DNA of 64,000 bases from Bacillota bacterium. Lineage in GTDB: Bacteria; Bacillota; Clostridia; Oscillospirales; Oscillospiraceae. Shown one piece after another: positions 34,298 to 42,961 of the stretch; the first letter of the stretch is position 1, and the number at the start of each line of letters is the position of its first letter. The translations under genes and the position numbers were made by a program. Location of the stretch: contig JAETQY010000006.1 in the NCBI GenBank assembly GCA_021770445.1, positions 1-64,000 on the forward strand, written 5' to 3'. Under the pieces are notes generated by a model. That model saw only the letters and a program-made list of their open reading frames with translations. It did no database searches and was not told where the DNA came from.

Positions 34298-34397
34298 GTT
34301 GGGGCTCTGCCCCAAACCCCGCGCCTTGTCGGCGGGGCGTTCCTTTCTTGAAAGAAAGGAACCGAAAGAACTTTCGCGCAAAACTTCGTTTTGCTTC
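34298..34397 (+). repeat. Intergenic palindromic repeat (clostridial REP-like)
   Basis: Contains GGGGCTCTGCCCC, a TTCCTTTCTTGAAAGAAAGGAA palindrome and CGCAAAACTTCGTTTTGC-type stems in series. I recall similar units between genes in Oscillospiraceae; only one copy is in this window. Confidence 0.55.
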
Positions 34398-34411
34398 CAG
34401 GAGGGGAAAAT

Positions 34412-34795
34412 ATGGTGCCGAGCTATAATCAGATGGGCGACTGGCTGGAGGAAATCGCCCAGGAGTTTCCCGAGGCCTTCTTTGAGGACCTGGACGGGGG
34501 CATTCAGCTGGAGGAGGAGGCCCTCCCCGACCCGGACTTCCCCCCGGGAGAGATGTACATCATGGGGGAGTACGTCCACGATAACCTGGGCCGGTATATT
34601 CTGCTGTACTACGGCTCCTTCGCCGCCCTTCTGGAGGAGGAGGACGAGGAGGGCTGGAAGGATGAGATATTTGCCACTGTGGCCCATGAGTTTACCCACC
34701 ACCTGGAGGAGACTGCCGGCCTTCACGCCCTGGACGACAAGGACCTGGAATTTCTCCGGGAGGCGCTGGCGGAGTACGGAGAGGAGGATTTCTAA
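34412..34795 (+). CDS. Zincin-like metallopeptidase family protein
   Basis: 127 aa with the HEFTHHLEE zinc-binding motif (about residue 97) typical of the small zincin-like family PF06262, here preceded by an acidic N-terminal half with PDPDFPPGEMYIMGEY. Function in bacteria is unknown. Start: ATG at 34412 behind AGGAGGGG. It overlaps the next gene at TAATG. Confidence 0.85.
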   Translation: MVPSYNQMGDWLEEIAQEFPEAFFEDLDGGIQLEEEALPDPDFPPGEMYIMGEYVHDNLGRYILLYYGSFAALLEEEDEEGWKDEIFATVAHEFTHHLEETAGLHALDDKDLEFLREALAEYGEEDF

Positions 34796-35007
34796 TGCTG
34801 TGTCCATGGTGTGATCAGGAGATGAAGGAGGGCTTCCTTCAAAGCTCCAGAGGAGTGATTTTTTCTGAGGAGGTCAAAGAGGGGTTCGTTTTGGCTCTGA
34901 GGGAGGGGGACGTCAAACTGACAAAGCACCTCTGGAGCACGCCGCGGGCGCCGGCGTGGCACTGCGCCGGGTGCAGGCGGGTCGTGGTGGAGTATGAGGA
35001 CGGGTAA
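34795..35007 (+). CDS. Small zinc-ribbon protein (DUF6487-like)
   Basis: 70 aa with CPWCDQEMKEGFLQSSRGVI and a C-terminal CAGCRRVVVEY; two CxxC pairs form a probable zinc ribbon. The GFLQSSRGVIFS pattern is shared with DUF6487 proteins. Start codon overlaps the upstream stop, so the pair is coupled. Confidence 0.85.
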   Translation: MLCPWCDQEMKEGFLQSSRGVIFSEEVKEGFVLALREGDVKLTKHLWSTPRAPAWHCAGCRRVVVEYEDG

Positions 35008-35110
35008 ATTTGAAGCCGCCGAAGGCGGCTCCCAAATGGGAGCCCAGCGAAGCGGGTCCCATTTGGAAAGGACGAGCAACGAAGCGGAGCGGATACCCGG
35101 CGAGAGCCGG
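35008..35110 (+). repeat. Short GC-rich stem-loop array before gluQ
   Basis: Successive small palindromes (GCCGCCGAAGGCGGC; CCCAAATGGGAGC with GTCCCATTTGG; CCCGGCGAGAGCCGGG) fill the gap. It looks like an intergenic repeat and lets the downstream frame stay open upstream of its real start. Confidence 0.45.
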
Positions 35111-35137
35111 GTGGAGCGGAGCGGAGTTTGTGAGGAC

Positions 35138-36034
35138 GTGGTCGGACGATTCGCCCCCAGCCCCAGCGGGCGGATGCACCTGGGCAATCTGTGGTCCTGC
35201 CTGCTGGCCTGGCTGGCCGCCCGTAGCGCCGGCGGCGGGATGGTGCTCCGGCTGGAGGACCTGGACCCGGACCGGTGCCGGCAGGAGTACTGCGACCAGG
35301 TGATGCGGGACCTGGAGTGGCTGGGCCTGGACTGGGACAATGAACCGGTGTACCAGTCCAAGCGGACGGAGCTCTACGCCGCGGCCTTCCGGGAGCTGGA
35401 GCGGCAGGGGCTGATCTACCCCTGCTTCTGCACACGGGCGGAGCGGCTGGCCGCCTCCGCCCCCCACCGTTCCGACGGCGCGTCCGTCTACGACGGCCGC
35501 TGCGGCCGGCTGACAGCGGAGGAGCGGGAGGAACTGTCCAAGACCCGGCGTCCCGCCTGGCGGGTGCGGATTCCGGAGGAGACGATCACATTTTGTGATC
35601 TGTTGCAGGGAAATTACACGGAGGAATTAAAGCGAGACTGCGGCGACTTCATCCTCCGCCGGTCCGACGGGGTGTACGCCTACCAGCTGGCCGTGGTGGT
35701 GGACGACGCCGCCATGGGGGTCACCCAGGTGGTGCGGGGGAGTGACCTGCTGTCCTCCGCCCCCCGGCAGCTCTGGCTTCAGGACCGTCTGGGACTGCCC
35801 CACCCGGAGTACGGACATCTGCCCCTGCTCCTGGCCCCCGACGGCCGCCGACTGGCCAAGCGGGACCGGGACCTGGAGCTGGGCCGGCTTCAGGAAGAAT
35901 TTACCGCTCCCGAGCTTGTGGGGAAGCTGGCCTGTGCCGCCGGGCTCATCGACCGCCCCGAGGCCGTCACGCCCAGGGAACTGCTCCCTCTCTTCTCCTG
36001 GGAAAGGCTGCCCAAAAAAGATATGATACTATAG
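35138..36034 (+). CDS. gluQ: Glutamyl-Q tRNA(Asp) synthetase (GluQ-RS)
   Basis: 298 aa from a GTG at 35138, with GGAG 11 nt upstream; the frame is open further upstream but only through repeat DNA. Class I synthetase core: FAPSPSGRMHLGN (HIGH-type), the CFCTRAERLA segment and LAKRDRDLEL (KMSKS-equivalent). Its 300-aa length, with no anticodon-binding domain, separates it from GluRS. It glutamylates queuosine on tRNA-Asp. One of the paired zinc ligands of the family is visible (CFC). Confidence 0.86.
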   Translation: MVGRFAPSPSGRMHLGNLWSCLLAWLAARSAGGGMVLRLEDLDPDRCRQEYCDQVMRDLEWLGLDWDNEPVYQSKRTELYAAAFRELERQGLIYPCFCTRAERLAASAPHRSDGASVYDGRCGRLTAEEREELSKTRRPAWRVRIPEETITFCDLLQGNYTEELKRDCGDFILRRSDGVYAYQLAVVVDDAAMGVTQVVRGSDLLSSAPRQLWLQDRLGLPHPEYGHLPLLLAPDGRRLAKRDRDLELGRLQEEFTAPELVGKLACAAGLIDRPEAVTPRELLPLFSWERLPKKDMIL

Positions 36035-36036
36035 CA

Positions 36037-36067
36037 CAGCGCCCCGCATAAGCGGGGCGCTGTTGGT
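36037..36067. terminator. Bidirectional terminator between gluQ and lexA
   Basis: An 11-bp stem CAGCGCCCCGC/GCGGGGCGCTG with ATAA loop, then TTGGTTTTT; convergent genes lie on both sides. Confidence 0.82.
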
Positions 36068-36069
36068 TT

Positions 36070-36687
36070 TTAATACCGCCGTACCACGGCCACCACCTTG
36101 CCGATGATCTCGGCGTAGGTGCCATCGATGGGCTGATACTCCGGGTTTTCGGGCATGAGCCAGACCTGGCCGTCCTTATAGCGGTAGGTCTTGACGGTGG
36201 CCTCGTCCTCGAAGAGGGCCACCACAATCTCGCCGTTGCGGGCGGCCTGCTGGCGGTGGACCACCACCAGATCACCGGGCAGGATGCCGGCGCCCAGCAT
36301 GGACTCCCCCCGGACGGTGAGGGCGAAGTGTTCGCCGGACAGGCCCTGGGTGTCGAAGGTGAGGTAGTCCTCGATGCACTCCTGGGCTAAGATAGGGGAG
36401 CCGGCGGCCACATTGCCCACGATGGGAATTTGGTTGGCGTGGGGGTCGGTCTCCTCGGCCACCGGGCCCAGAGGGACGCCGGGCAGAGAGATGGCCCTGG
36501 TCTTGCCCTCGGCCTTGACGATGACCCCCGCCTCCTCCAGGCCCTTCATATGGAAGTGGACGGTGGAGGGGGACTTCAGGCCCACCGCGGCGCCGATCTC
36601 CCGGACGGAGGGGGGATAGCCGTGTTCGTTGGTGAAGGAGAGGATGTAGTCGTAGATCTCCTGCTGTTTCCGGGTCAGCTTGGCCAT
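36070..36687 (-). CDS. lexA: LexA repressor
   Basis: 205 aa. Winged-helix N-terminal domain (LTRKQQEIYDYILSF..., GYPPSVREIGAAVGLKSPST) and S24 peptidase domain. The autocleavage site is VAAGSP (Ala-Gly bond), the catalytic Ser is in RGESMLGAGI and the Lys in EDEATVKTYR. RecA-stimulated self-cleavage derepresses SOS genes. A LexA box overlaps its own promoter. Convergent with gluQ. Confidence 0.96.
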   Translation of the reverse strand: MAKLTRKQQEIYDYILSFTNEHGYPPSVREIGAAVGLKSPSTVHFHMKGLEEAGVIVKAEGKTRAISLPGVPLGPVAEETDPHANQIPIVGNVAAGSPILAQECIEDYLTFDTQGLSGEHFALTVRGESMLGAGILPGDLVVVHRQQAARNGEIVVALFEDEATVKTYRYKDGQVWLMPENPEYQPIDGTYAEIIGKVVAVVRRY

Positions 36688-36736
36688 AAGAAGAACTCCT
36701 TTCGGCGGGGCGGCGGGTATACCATTCGATGGTGAA

Positions 36737-36776
36737 ATTATAGCACAGATTTTTCAGGCTGTCAAACAAATGTTTC
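36737..36776 (-). promoter_or_regulatory. lexA promoter with LexA box
   Basis: Minus strand TTGACA (36765-36760), 17-nt spacer, TATAAT (36742-36737), a perfect consensus. GAAACATTTGTTTG (36776-36763) overlaps the -35 and resembles the Gram-positive LexA box (GAAC-n4-GTTC type), giving autoregulation. Confidence 0.75.
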
Positions 36777-36786
36777 ACTAAAATCT

Positions 36787-36820
36787 GAAAAAACCGGGAC
36801 GCCCGGAGGGGGCATCCCGG
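36787..36820 (-). terminator. Terminator of the Nudix gene
   Basis: Minus strand CCGGGATGCC/GGCGTCCCGG with an 7-nt loop, then TTTTTTC. Confidence 0.75.
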
Positions 36821-36824
36821 CCTG

Positions 36825-37445
36825 TCAATCCAGCAGCGTGGTCCAGCGGTCGGCGTGGTAGGCGTCGAAGCACATGCCAATCTGCTCTGCCGTGGTCTTT
36901 TCCGTAGCCAGCTCAGGCAGGCCGTCCAGAGGGAACCAGCCGCTGTCCAGCGTCTCCAGGTTGGGCTGGAAGGAGCCGCCCAGCAGGGAGCAAAGCACGA
37001 ACACCTTGCAGATGCCGTAGACAGAGGGGGGCGCGTTGTGCCGGTTCCGGTCCTGGAGGGCGATGACCAGCTCGGCAGTGACATCCAGCCCCGCCTCCTC
37101 CTTGACCTCCTTGACGGCATTTTCCCCCACCGACACGTTCACGTCCACCCACCCCCCGGGGAGGGACCAGCGGCCGTCGCTCTCCTGGACCAGGAGGATG
37201 CGCTCCCCCTGGAAGATGGCGGCCCGGGTGTCCAGCTTGGGAGTCTGGTAGCCGGTCTCATTACAGAACAGGTCCTTCACCTTTTCCGTGGGTAGATCGG
37301 TCTGCTGGGCCAGCATTTCAGCGGTGATCTCCCGGATACGCTGGTAGCGCTCCAGGTCGTATTTGTCGCGGCCGTACTCCAGCCCGGCCTGGGCCAGGGC
37401 CTGGAGCTCCACGACCCACTCCAGCCACTGAGCTCTGTGTTCCAT
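36825..37445 (-). CDS. Nudix hydrolase with NUDIX_N_2 domain
   Basis: 206 aa. An N-terminal helical NUDIX_N_2-type domain (residues about 1-60) precedes the Nudix fold; the Nudix box region reads GGWVDVNVSVGENAVKEVKE, EAGL, with the first Glu of the classical box replaced, as is common in this subfamily. Substrate unknown (nucleoside diphosphate derivative). Co-oriented with the DUF975 gene upstream, 10 nt away. Confidence 0.88.
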   Translation of the reverse strand: MEHRAQWLEWVVELQALAQAGLEYGRDKYDLERYQRIREITAEMLAQQTDLPTEKVKDLFCNETGYQTPKLDTRAAIFQGERILLVQESDGRWSLPGGWVDVNVSVGENAVKEVKEEAGLDVTAELVIALQDRNRHNAPPSVYGICKVFVLCSLLGGSFQPNLETLDSGWFPLDGLPELATEKTTAEQIGMCFDAYHADRWTTLLD

Positions 37446-37455
37446 AAAATCCTCC

Positions 37456-38334
37456 TTACAGCGGCGGCATCTCGGGCAGCGTCCCCTGGGAGGTCACCAG
37501 CCGAGCGTCATAGAACCCGGCTCTGGCCACCGAGCGGTAGGGGATGAGCCACAGGGACACCGGCACCGTGACCAGGGAGCTGAGAATGACCACCGGCATG
37601 GAGTAGATCACGTCCATACAGGCGTTGGCCCAAGCCATGGTGCCAATAGCGGTGGAGGCCAGCAGTCCGGCCTGCTGGAGATAAAAGAGGGTCACTCCGG
37701 CGGATAGCACAAAATTGATGAGCTCCCAGCCGATGAAGGAGAACTCCAGCTTGAACAGCTCCCATTTCCAGCCCCGCATCAGGGCGACGCTGCGGTAGAT
37801 GGGGAGGGAGGCACCGTCGTCCGGCCGGTCGGCCAGCAGATAGGGGGCCAGGGCGTACCGCAGGGAGACGGTGATGAGGACGGCGACGAGGGCGGCCACG
37901 AACAGCAGCCAGCCCAGAAGCAGGCTCCCCTCACTGGAAACGGTGAAGAGCAGGATGAAAAAGGGAACGGACAGCCCCATCGCGGCCAGGAAGTACCACC
38001 CCATGGTGCGCACAAAGACGCCCAGCTCCATGAGCAGCACCCGCCCCGCCACCGAGAAGCCCTGTATCAGAGAGTTGATCCCCGGGTCCAGCTGGCGGTA
38101 GGTCCACAGGGCCCACAGACACAGACCAAACTGGACCACGGTGGAGTACAGGGTCAGCAGCAGGTTAAAGAAGATCATCGAGGTCTGGGTGTGGGGGATG
38201 GGGACAAAGCTAAACAGCCAGGACACCCCGGTGGTCAGAGCAATGTAGGCCAGGGCCACCACCCAGAATTTGGGGTCGGTGAGGGCCATGCGTTCCCGGG
38301 CCTGCCGTTTGAGTTCTCTGCGGTCGATTTCCAT
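37456..38334 (-). CDS. DUF975 membrane protein
   Basis: 292 aa, six or more membrane segments; N-terminal RRELKRQARERMALTDPKFW and the LRYALAPYLLADRP...SLPIYRSVALMRGWK region are typical of DUF975. Function unknown. I start it at the ATG at 38334 (GGAG 9 nt upstream); the frame also contains an earlier TTG that is part of that ribosome site. Confidence 0.88.
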   Translation of the reverse strand: MEIDRRELKRQARERMALTDPKFWVVALAYIALTTGVSWLFSFVPIPHTQTSMIFFNLLLTLYSTVVQFGLCLWALWTYRQLDPGINSLIQGFSVAGRVLLMELGVFVRTMGWYFLAAMGLSVPFFILLFTVSSEGSLLLGWLLFVAALVAVLITVSLRYALAPYLLADRPDDGASLPIYRSVALMRGWKWELFKLEFSFIGWELINFVLSAGVTLFYLQQAGLLASTAIGTMAWANACMDVIYSMPVVILSSLVTVPVSLWLIPYRSVARAGFYDARLVTSQGTLPEMPPL

Positions 38335-38349
38335 GAGGTGATTCTCCAA

Positions 38350-38565
38350 TCGGTGTGTGATATTCGCCGCTTCTTGTCACGCCTCGGTCCCCTCGCGGCC
38401 GGGTCGCTTCCCCTCCGTCTCGGAACACAAACAGCCCCGCTGCGCGGCGCTTGGTTTGCATTCCTTGCTCCGGTCCAAGCTCCCCATCTCCGGCCCAAGA
38501 GCCGCCGCTTCGCGGCGGTTGGCCTCCGAAACGCCCTCCTGCGGGCGGGTGTGCTCGGGGATTCG
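38350..38565. repeat. Gap with a GC-rich stem-loop array
   Basis: Several small palindromes (CCCGCTGCGCGGCG, GCCGCCGCTTCGCGGCGG, GCCCTCCTGCGGGCGGG) between the DUF975 gene and the beta-CASP gene. No gene or clear promoter is seen; it looks like an intergenic repeat unit. Confidence 0.4.
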
Positions 38566-38574
38566 GCGCTTCTG

Positions 38575-40170
38575 TTATTCCCACTTTTCCATAATCTGCT
38601 TGAGCTGGTCGGCCAGCTTGGCCAGGTCCTTGTTGGAGCGGCCCCGGCTGCGGCTGACCAGGTCGGCCAGATCCTTGGACACGTCCTGGAGGCGCAGGTA
38701 GGCGGCGGAGGGGGCGGCAGCGGAGCCGGCGGTCTTCTTGACCTCCAGCACCACGCCCTTGGCCAGCATACAGTTGGTGGACAGATCGTAGACCTCCTCA
38801 TAGAGGGGGGCATGGGCGGGGATGCCCCGCTGGTTCAGGTCGCCGGCAAACAGCTCGGTGACCTCGTTGTCCCCGTGGACCACAAAGACCTGCTGGGGCC
38901 GGGGGGAGAAGTGCTCGATCCACTCCAGCAGGTGGTCCCGGTCGGCGTGGGAGCTGAGGCCCTTAAAGTTGACGATTCTGGCCCGCACGGAGATGTCCTC
39001 GCCGAAGAGCTTCACCGACCGGGCCCCGTCCAGCAGGCGGCGGCCCAGGGTGCCCGCCCCCTGGTAGCCCACAAAGACCACGGCGCACTCGGGACGCCAG
39101 AGGTTGTGCTTCAGGTGGTGGCGGATGCGGCCGGCGTCGCACATGCCGGAGGCGGAAATGATGATCTTGGGAGTCTTGTCGTCGTTGAGGGCCCGGGACT
39201 CCTCGGTGGACTGGGTGAGGGTGAGGCCGGGGAAGGTGAACAGGTTCTCGCCCCCCTGGATGACGGCGATGGCGTCGTCGTCCAGGTAGCCCTTCAGGTT
39301 GCCCGAGTAGATCTTGGTGGCCTCGGTGGCCAGGGGGGAGTCCACGTAGACCTTGAAGGAGGGCAGGGACTTCACCAGCCCGTCCCGCTTGATCTCCCGC
39401 AGATAGTACAGCAGCTCCTGGGTGCGCCCCACGGCGAAGGAGGGGATGATGATGTTGCCCCCCTTGGAGAACACCTCGTCAATGAGCTCGGCCAGCGCTC
39501 CGGCGTAACTCTCCGGGGGCTCGTGGTTCCGGTCGCCGTAGGTGGATTCCATGACCACATAGTCGGCGCCATCCACAAAGGAGGGGTCCCGGATAATGGG
39601 CTGGGCCTCATTGCCCAGGTCGCCGGAGAAGACGATCTTCTTAGTGACGCCGTTCTCGGTGGCCCAGATCTCCAAAATGGAGGAGCCAAGCAGGTGGCCC
39701 GCATCGGTGAAGCGGACCTTGACTCCCTCGCACAGGTCAAAGAGCCAGCCGTACTCCACCGACTCCAGCATGTGGATGGCCTCCTCGGCGTCCATCAGGG
39801 TGTACAGGGGCTCCACCGGGGGCAGACCGGCCCGCTTGCCCTTCTGGTTGTGCCACTGGGCGTCCCCCTCCTGGATGTGGGCGGAGTCCCGGAGCATGAC
39901 GGACATGAGCTGGGCGGTCAGGCCGGTGGTGAGGATGCGGCCGTTGAAGCCCTCCTTCACCAGCAGGGGCAGCCGGCCGGAGTGGTCAATGTGGGCGTGG
40001 GTGATGAGCACATAGTCGATGTAGTTGGGGGCGAAATCCAGCTTGTTGTCATCGTGTTCGTCCTGGCCCTGCTGCAGGCCGCAGTCGATGAGGATCTTCT
40101 TGCCGTTGACCTCCAGACAGTGGCAGCTGCCGGTGACCGCGTGGGCGGCGCCGAAAAATGTCAGTTTCAT
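38575..40170 (-). CDS. Metallo-beta-lactamase/beta-CASP family hydrolase
   Basis: 531 aa. An MBL fold with THAHIDHSG (zinc motif, about residue 57) and ESTYGDRNH, then a beta-CASP insert and an RMMBL-type segment (FKGLSSHADRDHLLEWIE). Such proteins are usually RNA-processing nucleases; this CPSF/YsgD-type branch is widespread in Firmicutes. The C-terminal 80 residues are helical and basic. ATG behind AAAGGAGGCTG. Confidence 0.9.
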   Translation of the reverse strand: MKLTFFGAAHAVTGSCHCLEVNGKKILIDCGLQQGQDEHDDNKLDFAPNYIDYVLITHAHIDHSGRLPLLVKEGFNGRILTTGLTAQLMSVMLRDSAHIQEGDAQWHNQKGKRAGLPPVEPLYTLMDAEEAIHMLESVEYGWLFDLCEGVKVRFTDAGHLLGSSILEIWATENGVTKKIVFSGDLGNEAQPIIRDPSFVDGADYVVMESTYGDRNHEPPESYAGALAELIDEVFSKGGNIIIPSFAVGRTQELLYYLREIKRDGLVKSLPSFKVYVDSPLATEATKIYSGNLKGYLDDDAIAVIQGGENLFTFPGLTLTQSTEESRALNDDKTPKIIISASGMCDAGRIRHHLKHNLWRPECAVVFVGYQGAGTLGRRLLDGARSVKLFGEDISVRARIVNFKGLSSHADRDHLLEWIEHFSPRPQQVFVVHGDNEVTELFAGDLNQRGIPAHAPLYEEVYDLSTNCMLAKGVVLEVKKTAGSAAAPSAAYLRLQDVSKDLADLVSRSRGRSNKDLAKLADQLKQIMEKWE

Positions 40171-40273
40171 GGGACAGCCTCCTTTGTGTACAATACAGGT
40201 ACTTGTCCTTATTGTACACCAGTTTCGGGGAAAAAGCTATACCTGTTTGTGAATATTGTGTAAAATGGGGCGC

Positions 40274-41050
40274 TTAAATCAGCTCGAAATGCTTCAGGGC
40301 GGTGAGGATACCGTCCTCATCCACCGAATCGGTGACGTAGTCGGCCTGTTTTTTCACAAATTCATCGGCGTTGCCCATAGCCACCCCGATGTGGGCGTGG
40401 CGGATCATAGGCAGGTCGTTCTCCCCGTCACCGAAGGCCATGGTCTCCGACAGGTCAAAGCCAAAGTGGTCGATCACAGCGTCGATCCCCCGGTCCTTGC
40501 CGCCACCAGGGGCGATTACGTCCACAAAGGCGGGGTGCCAGCGCATGACCTCCAGGCCGGGGAAAAAGGCGTCCCCGGCGGCCAGCTCCTCCTCCTTGGT
40601 AAAGAAGGCGGTCATCTGATAGATCTCCTGCTCCAGCACCCGCCGGGACGGGACGGGATCGGGCAGGGACAGGTTCAGCTGGCTGGGGAAAATCTCGGTG
40701 CGGGGGTCCTGGTTGACCAGCAGGGTGCCCTGTTCCCCCAAAAAGAGGCAGGGGGCCTTGGTGGCCTCCAGCAGCGACACCTGCCGCTCTACCACCGGCC
40801 GGGGGATGGGGTTGCTCCGCAGCACCTGGTCTCCGGCGAAGCAGAACTGGCCGTTGACGGTGATGAAGCCGTCAAAGGGGAAGACGTCGGCGGCCAGGCC
40901 GATGGACTGTCGGTGGCGGCCGGTGGCGATGAACAGCTTGACGCCCCTTGCCTGGAGCTGGTGCAGTCCGTCCAGCACCCCTGGGGAGACGCGGTGAGTT
41001 TGGAAGCTGACCAGCGTCCCGTCAATATCGAAAAAGACAGCCTTAATCAT
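40274..41050 (-). CDS. HAD-superfamily Cof-type phosphatase
   Basis: 258 aa with motif I DIDGTL (Asp7/Asp9), FIATGRHRQS motif II, and FGDGENDLPM motif IV of the Cof subfamily (cap type IIB). It would dephosphorylate sugar phosphates, nucleotides or PLP-type substrates. Upstream spacing and an independent ribosome site suggest monocistronic transcription. Confidence 0.92.
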   Translation of the reverse strand: MIKAVFFDIDGTLVSFQTHRVSPGVLDGLHQLQARGVKLFIATGRHRQSIGLAADVFPFDGFITVNGQFCFAGDQVLRSNPIPRPVVERQVSLLEATKAPCLFLGEQGTLLVNQDPRTEIFPSQLNLSLPDPVPSRRVLEQEIYQMTAFFTKEEELAAGDAFFPGLEVMRWHPAFVDVIAPGGGKDRGIDAVIDHFGFDLSETMAFGDGENDLPMIRHAHIGVAMGNADEFVKKQADYVTDSVDEDGILTALKHFELI

Positions 41051-41184
41051 ATATGTTTCCTCCTGACTGGGATTTTCACCACTATTCTACCGCAAAAAGG
41101 TCCGGGTTTCCATGTGCGATTTGGACGATTTTGGCATAAAGCCCCCTGGGCAATCCATAGGATAGAGAGAAAGGGGGAATTTTT

Positions 41185-41475
41185 ATGGCATTTGTGGACG
41201 ACCGGGCCCGTCCTGAACTGAGCCACCACATCATCCTGGAGGAGCGGGAGCAGCTGGTCATCTCCGGCGTGGAGGAGGTGGAGAGCTTTGACGAGAGCGC
41301 CATCTACCTCACCACCGCCCAGGGGCCGCTGGAGATCCAGGGGGAGGGGCTGCACATCGAGAAGCTGTCCCTGGACGGGGGTGACCTGAAGGTGGAGGGC
41401 CGGGTAAACGCCCTGCTCTACGGGGAGGAACACCGCTCCCGGGGCGGCCTGTTCTCCCGGCTGCTGGGCGGATGA
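41185..41475 (+). CDS. yabP: Sporulation protein YabP
   Basis: 96 aa, YabP/YqfC fold (LSHHIILEEREQLVISGVEE; LHIEKLSLDGGDLKVEGRVN). In Bacillus it is needed for spore cortex formation, transcribed in the mother cell. It begins the conserved yabP-yabQ-divIC-yabR cluster; the stop overlaps the yabQ start. Confidence 0.92.
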   Translation: MAFVDDRARPELSHHIILEEREQLVISGVEEVESFDESAIYLTTAQGPLEIQGEGLHIEKLSLDGGDLKVEGRVNALLYGEEHRSRGGLFSRLLGG

Positions 41476-42164
41476 CGGTGGATGTGGCCCAGCAGGGCCG
41501 GGCGCTGTGTCAGGCCCTGCTGCTGGGGGGCGCCATGGGGGTAATGTATGACCTGTTCCGCATCCTGCGGGTGCGGGTACGCCTGCCCCTGCTGGGTCCG
41601 CTGCTAGACCTGCTGTTCTGGCTGGGGGCCACGGCGGCCCTGTTTGCCTGGTCCCAGGGCGCCTGGGGCGGCCCGGTCCGGCTGTATGGGGCGGTGTTCT
41701 GTCTGGTCGGAGGAGCCCTCTATTTCTGGGCAATCAGCCCCTGGCTGCTGCGGCTGGGCTACCTGGGGGCCGATCTGGCGGCCGCTTTTTTGGGTATTTT
41801 GACCTTTCCGCTGGGGCTGGTCCGGGGGGTTATGAAAAAAATCAGAAAAATTATAAAAAACATCTTCCTTTCCGGGGCGAAATGGTATAGAATGAAGGAC
41901 ACAGCCGGGCAGCTGGACGCCGCGGCCCGGCGGCGTACCCTTCGGGAGAGAGGAGAGAGCGGTTATGACCTTCAAAAGAGCCGGATTTTTGACCAAGATC
42001 GTGGTCCTGGTCCTGCTGATCTACATGGCGCTCTCTTTGATCGACATCAGAGGGAAAATTCAGGGCGTCCAGACCCAGCGGGACGATCTGTCCCGGCAGG
42101 TGACCGATCAGCGGCTGGAAAACCAAAAGCTGGCCGACGCCATCGCAAACAGCGACGACCCTGA
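41472..42164 (+). CDS. yabQ: Spore cortex protein YabQ
   Basis: About 230 aa. Four hydrophobic segments occupy the first 120 residues (MYDLFRILRVRVRLPLLGPL..., LDLLFWLGATAALFAW), as in YabQ. The C-terminal 90 residues are basic and are encoded over the divIC gene: the two frames overlap by 200 nt. The tail is longer than typical YabQ, so it may have lost its original stop or carry a frameshift near 41.9 kb. Confidence 0.85.
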   Translation: MTVDVAQQGRALCQALLLGGAMGVMYDLFRILRVRVRLPLLGPLLDLLFWLGATAALFAWSQGAWGGPVRLYGAVFCLVGGALYFWAISPWLLRLGYLGADLAAAFLGILTFPLGLVRGVMKKIRKIIKNIFLSGAKWYRMKDTAGQLDAAARRRTLRERGESGYDLQKSRIFDQDRGPGPADLHGALFDRHQRENSGRPDPAGRSVPAGDRSAAGKPKAGRRHRKQRRP

Positions 42165-42240
42165 GATGCAGGAGCAGGTAGCCCGGGACAGGGGCTATGT
42201 GGAGAAGGACGAGACGCTGTTTATCGACGTGGCCAATTGA
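41965..42240 (+). CDS. divIC: Septum formation initiator (DivIC/FtsB family)
   Basis: 91 aa: one membrane helix (about residues 9-28), a coiled coil with repeating Leu/Gln/Arg (VQTQRDDLSRQVTDQRLENQ) and the conserved end ARDRGYVEKDETLFID. Works with FtsL and DivIB in the divisome. ATG behind GAGGAGAG. It overlaps yabQ. Confidence 0.92.
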   Translation: MTFKRAGFLTKIVVLVLLIYMALSLIDIRGKIQGVQTQRDDLSRQVTDQRLENQKLADAIANSDDPEMQEQVARDRGYVEKDETLFIDVAN

Positions 42241-42306
42241 GCGGCAGACTGCCAGTGTGTTGTGTGTAAAAGGTTCTAATTTTACAAGGGAGGATTTGGC
42301 GCGTCA

Positions 42307-42780
42307 ATGGAGTTAGGTGTAGGGGCCATCGTAGATGGCAAAGTGACGGGAATCACAAAATTTGGGGCCTTCGTGGCCCTGCCTGAGGGGAAGTCCGGGC
42401 TGGTCCATATCTCGGAGATCGCTTATTCCTATGTAAATGAGGTGAGCGACCACCTCCATGAGGGGCAGGAGGTCAAGGTAAAGATCATCGGCATCGACCA
42501 GGCCAAGCGGATCAATCTGTCCATCAAGCAGGTGGAGCCCCCGCCTCAGCGCGCCCCCAGACAGGGGAGCGCCCCCCGTCCGGGAGCCGGAGGACGGCCT
42601 CCCCGTCAGAGCGGCGGCGGCCAGCGGCCCATGGGCTTTGTCCACCAGCCCCCCAAGGAGCCCACCGACTTCGAGGACCGGCTCAAGCAGTTCATGCAGT
42701 CCTCTGACAGCAAGCTGTCCGAGCTGCGGTACATTGAGAAGAAGGGCGGAAACCGCCGGGGCGGCGGCGGACGCCGGTAA
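42307..42780 (+). CDS. yabR: S1 RNA-binding domain protein (YabR)
   Basis: 157 aa. A complete S1 domain in the first 75 residues (VGAIVDGKVTGITKFGAFVA; SGLVHISEIA) followed by a Pro/Gly/Arg-rich linker and a short C-terminal tail. Same position as yabR after divIC in Bacillus. Probably RNA or ribosome associated. Confidence 0.92.
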   Translation: MELGVGAIVDGKVTGITKFGAFVALPEGKSGLVHISEIAYSYVNEVSDHLHEGQEVKVKIIGIDQAKRINLSIKQVEPPPQRAPRQGSAPRPGAGGRPPRQSGGGQRPMGFVHQPPKEPTDFEDRLKQFMQSSDSKLSELRYIEKKGGNRRGGGGRR

Positions 42781-42794
42781 GCCTGCATATTGAG

Positions 42795-42821
42795 GGGGCC
42801 GTCTGCCGACGGCCCCTTTTT
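42795..42821 (+). terminator. Terminator of the yabPQ-divIC-yabR cluster
   Basis: GGGGCCGTC/GACGGCCCC with TGCC loop, then TTTTT. A second palindrome, GGCGCCCTC...GAGGGCGCC, follows at 42831-42855. Confidence 0.85.
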
Positions 42822-42961
42822 CATAAAAAAGGCGCCCTCTGCTCTGGAGGGCGCCCACATGCGGGGAGATAGCATATTGGTTGAGCTGGGACAAGCTTAC
42901 CATAATTTCCCAAATAAGTCAATGGGAACCTTTGTCGGATTTTGTCAGCGGAGGAAACTTC

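Noticed and set aside
34298-34397. Possible riboswitch before the zincin gene
   Set aside because: The stems are typical of an intergenic repeat and no aptamer core or U-tract is seen.
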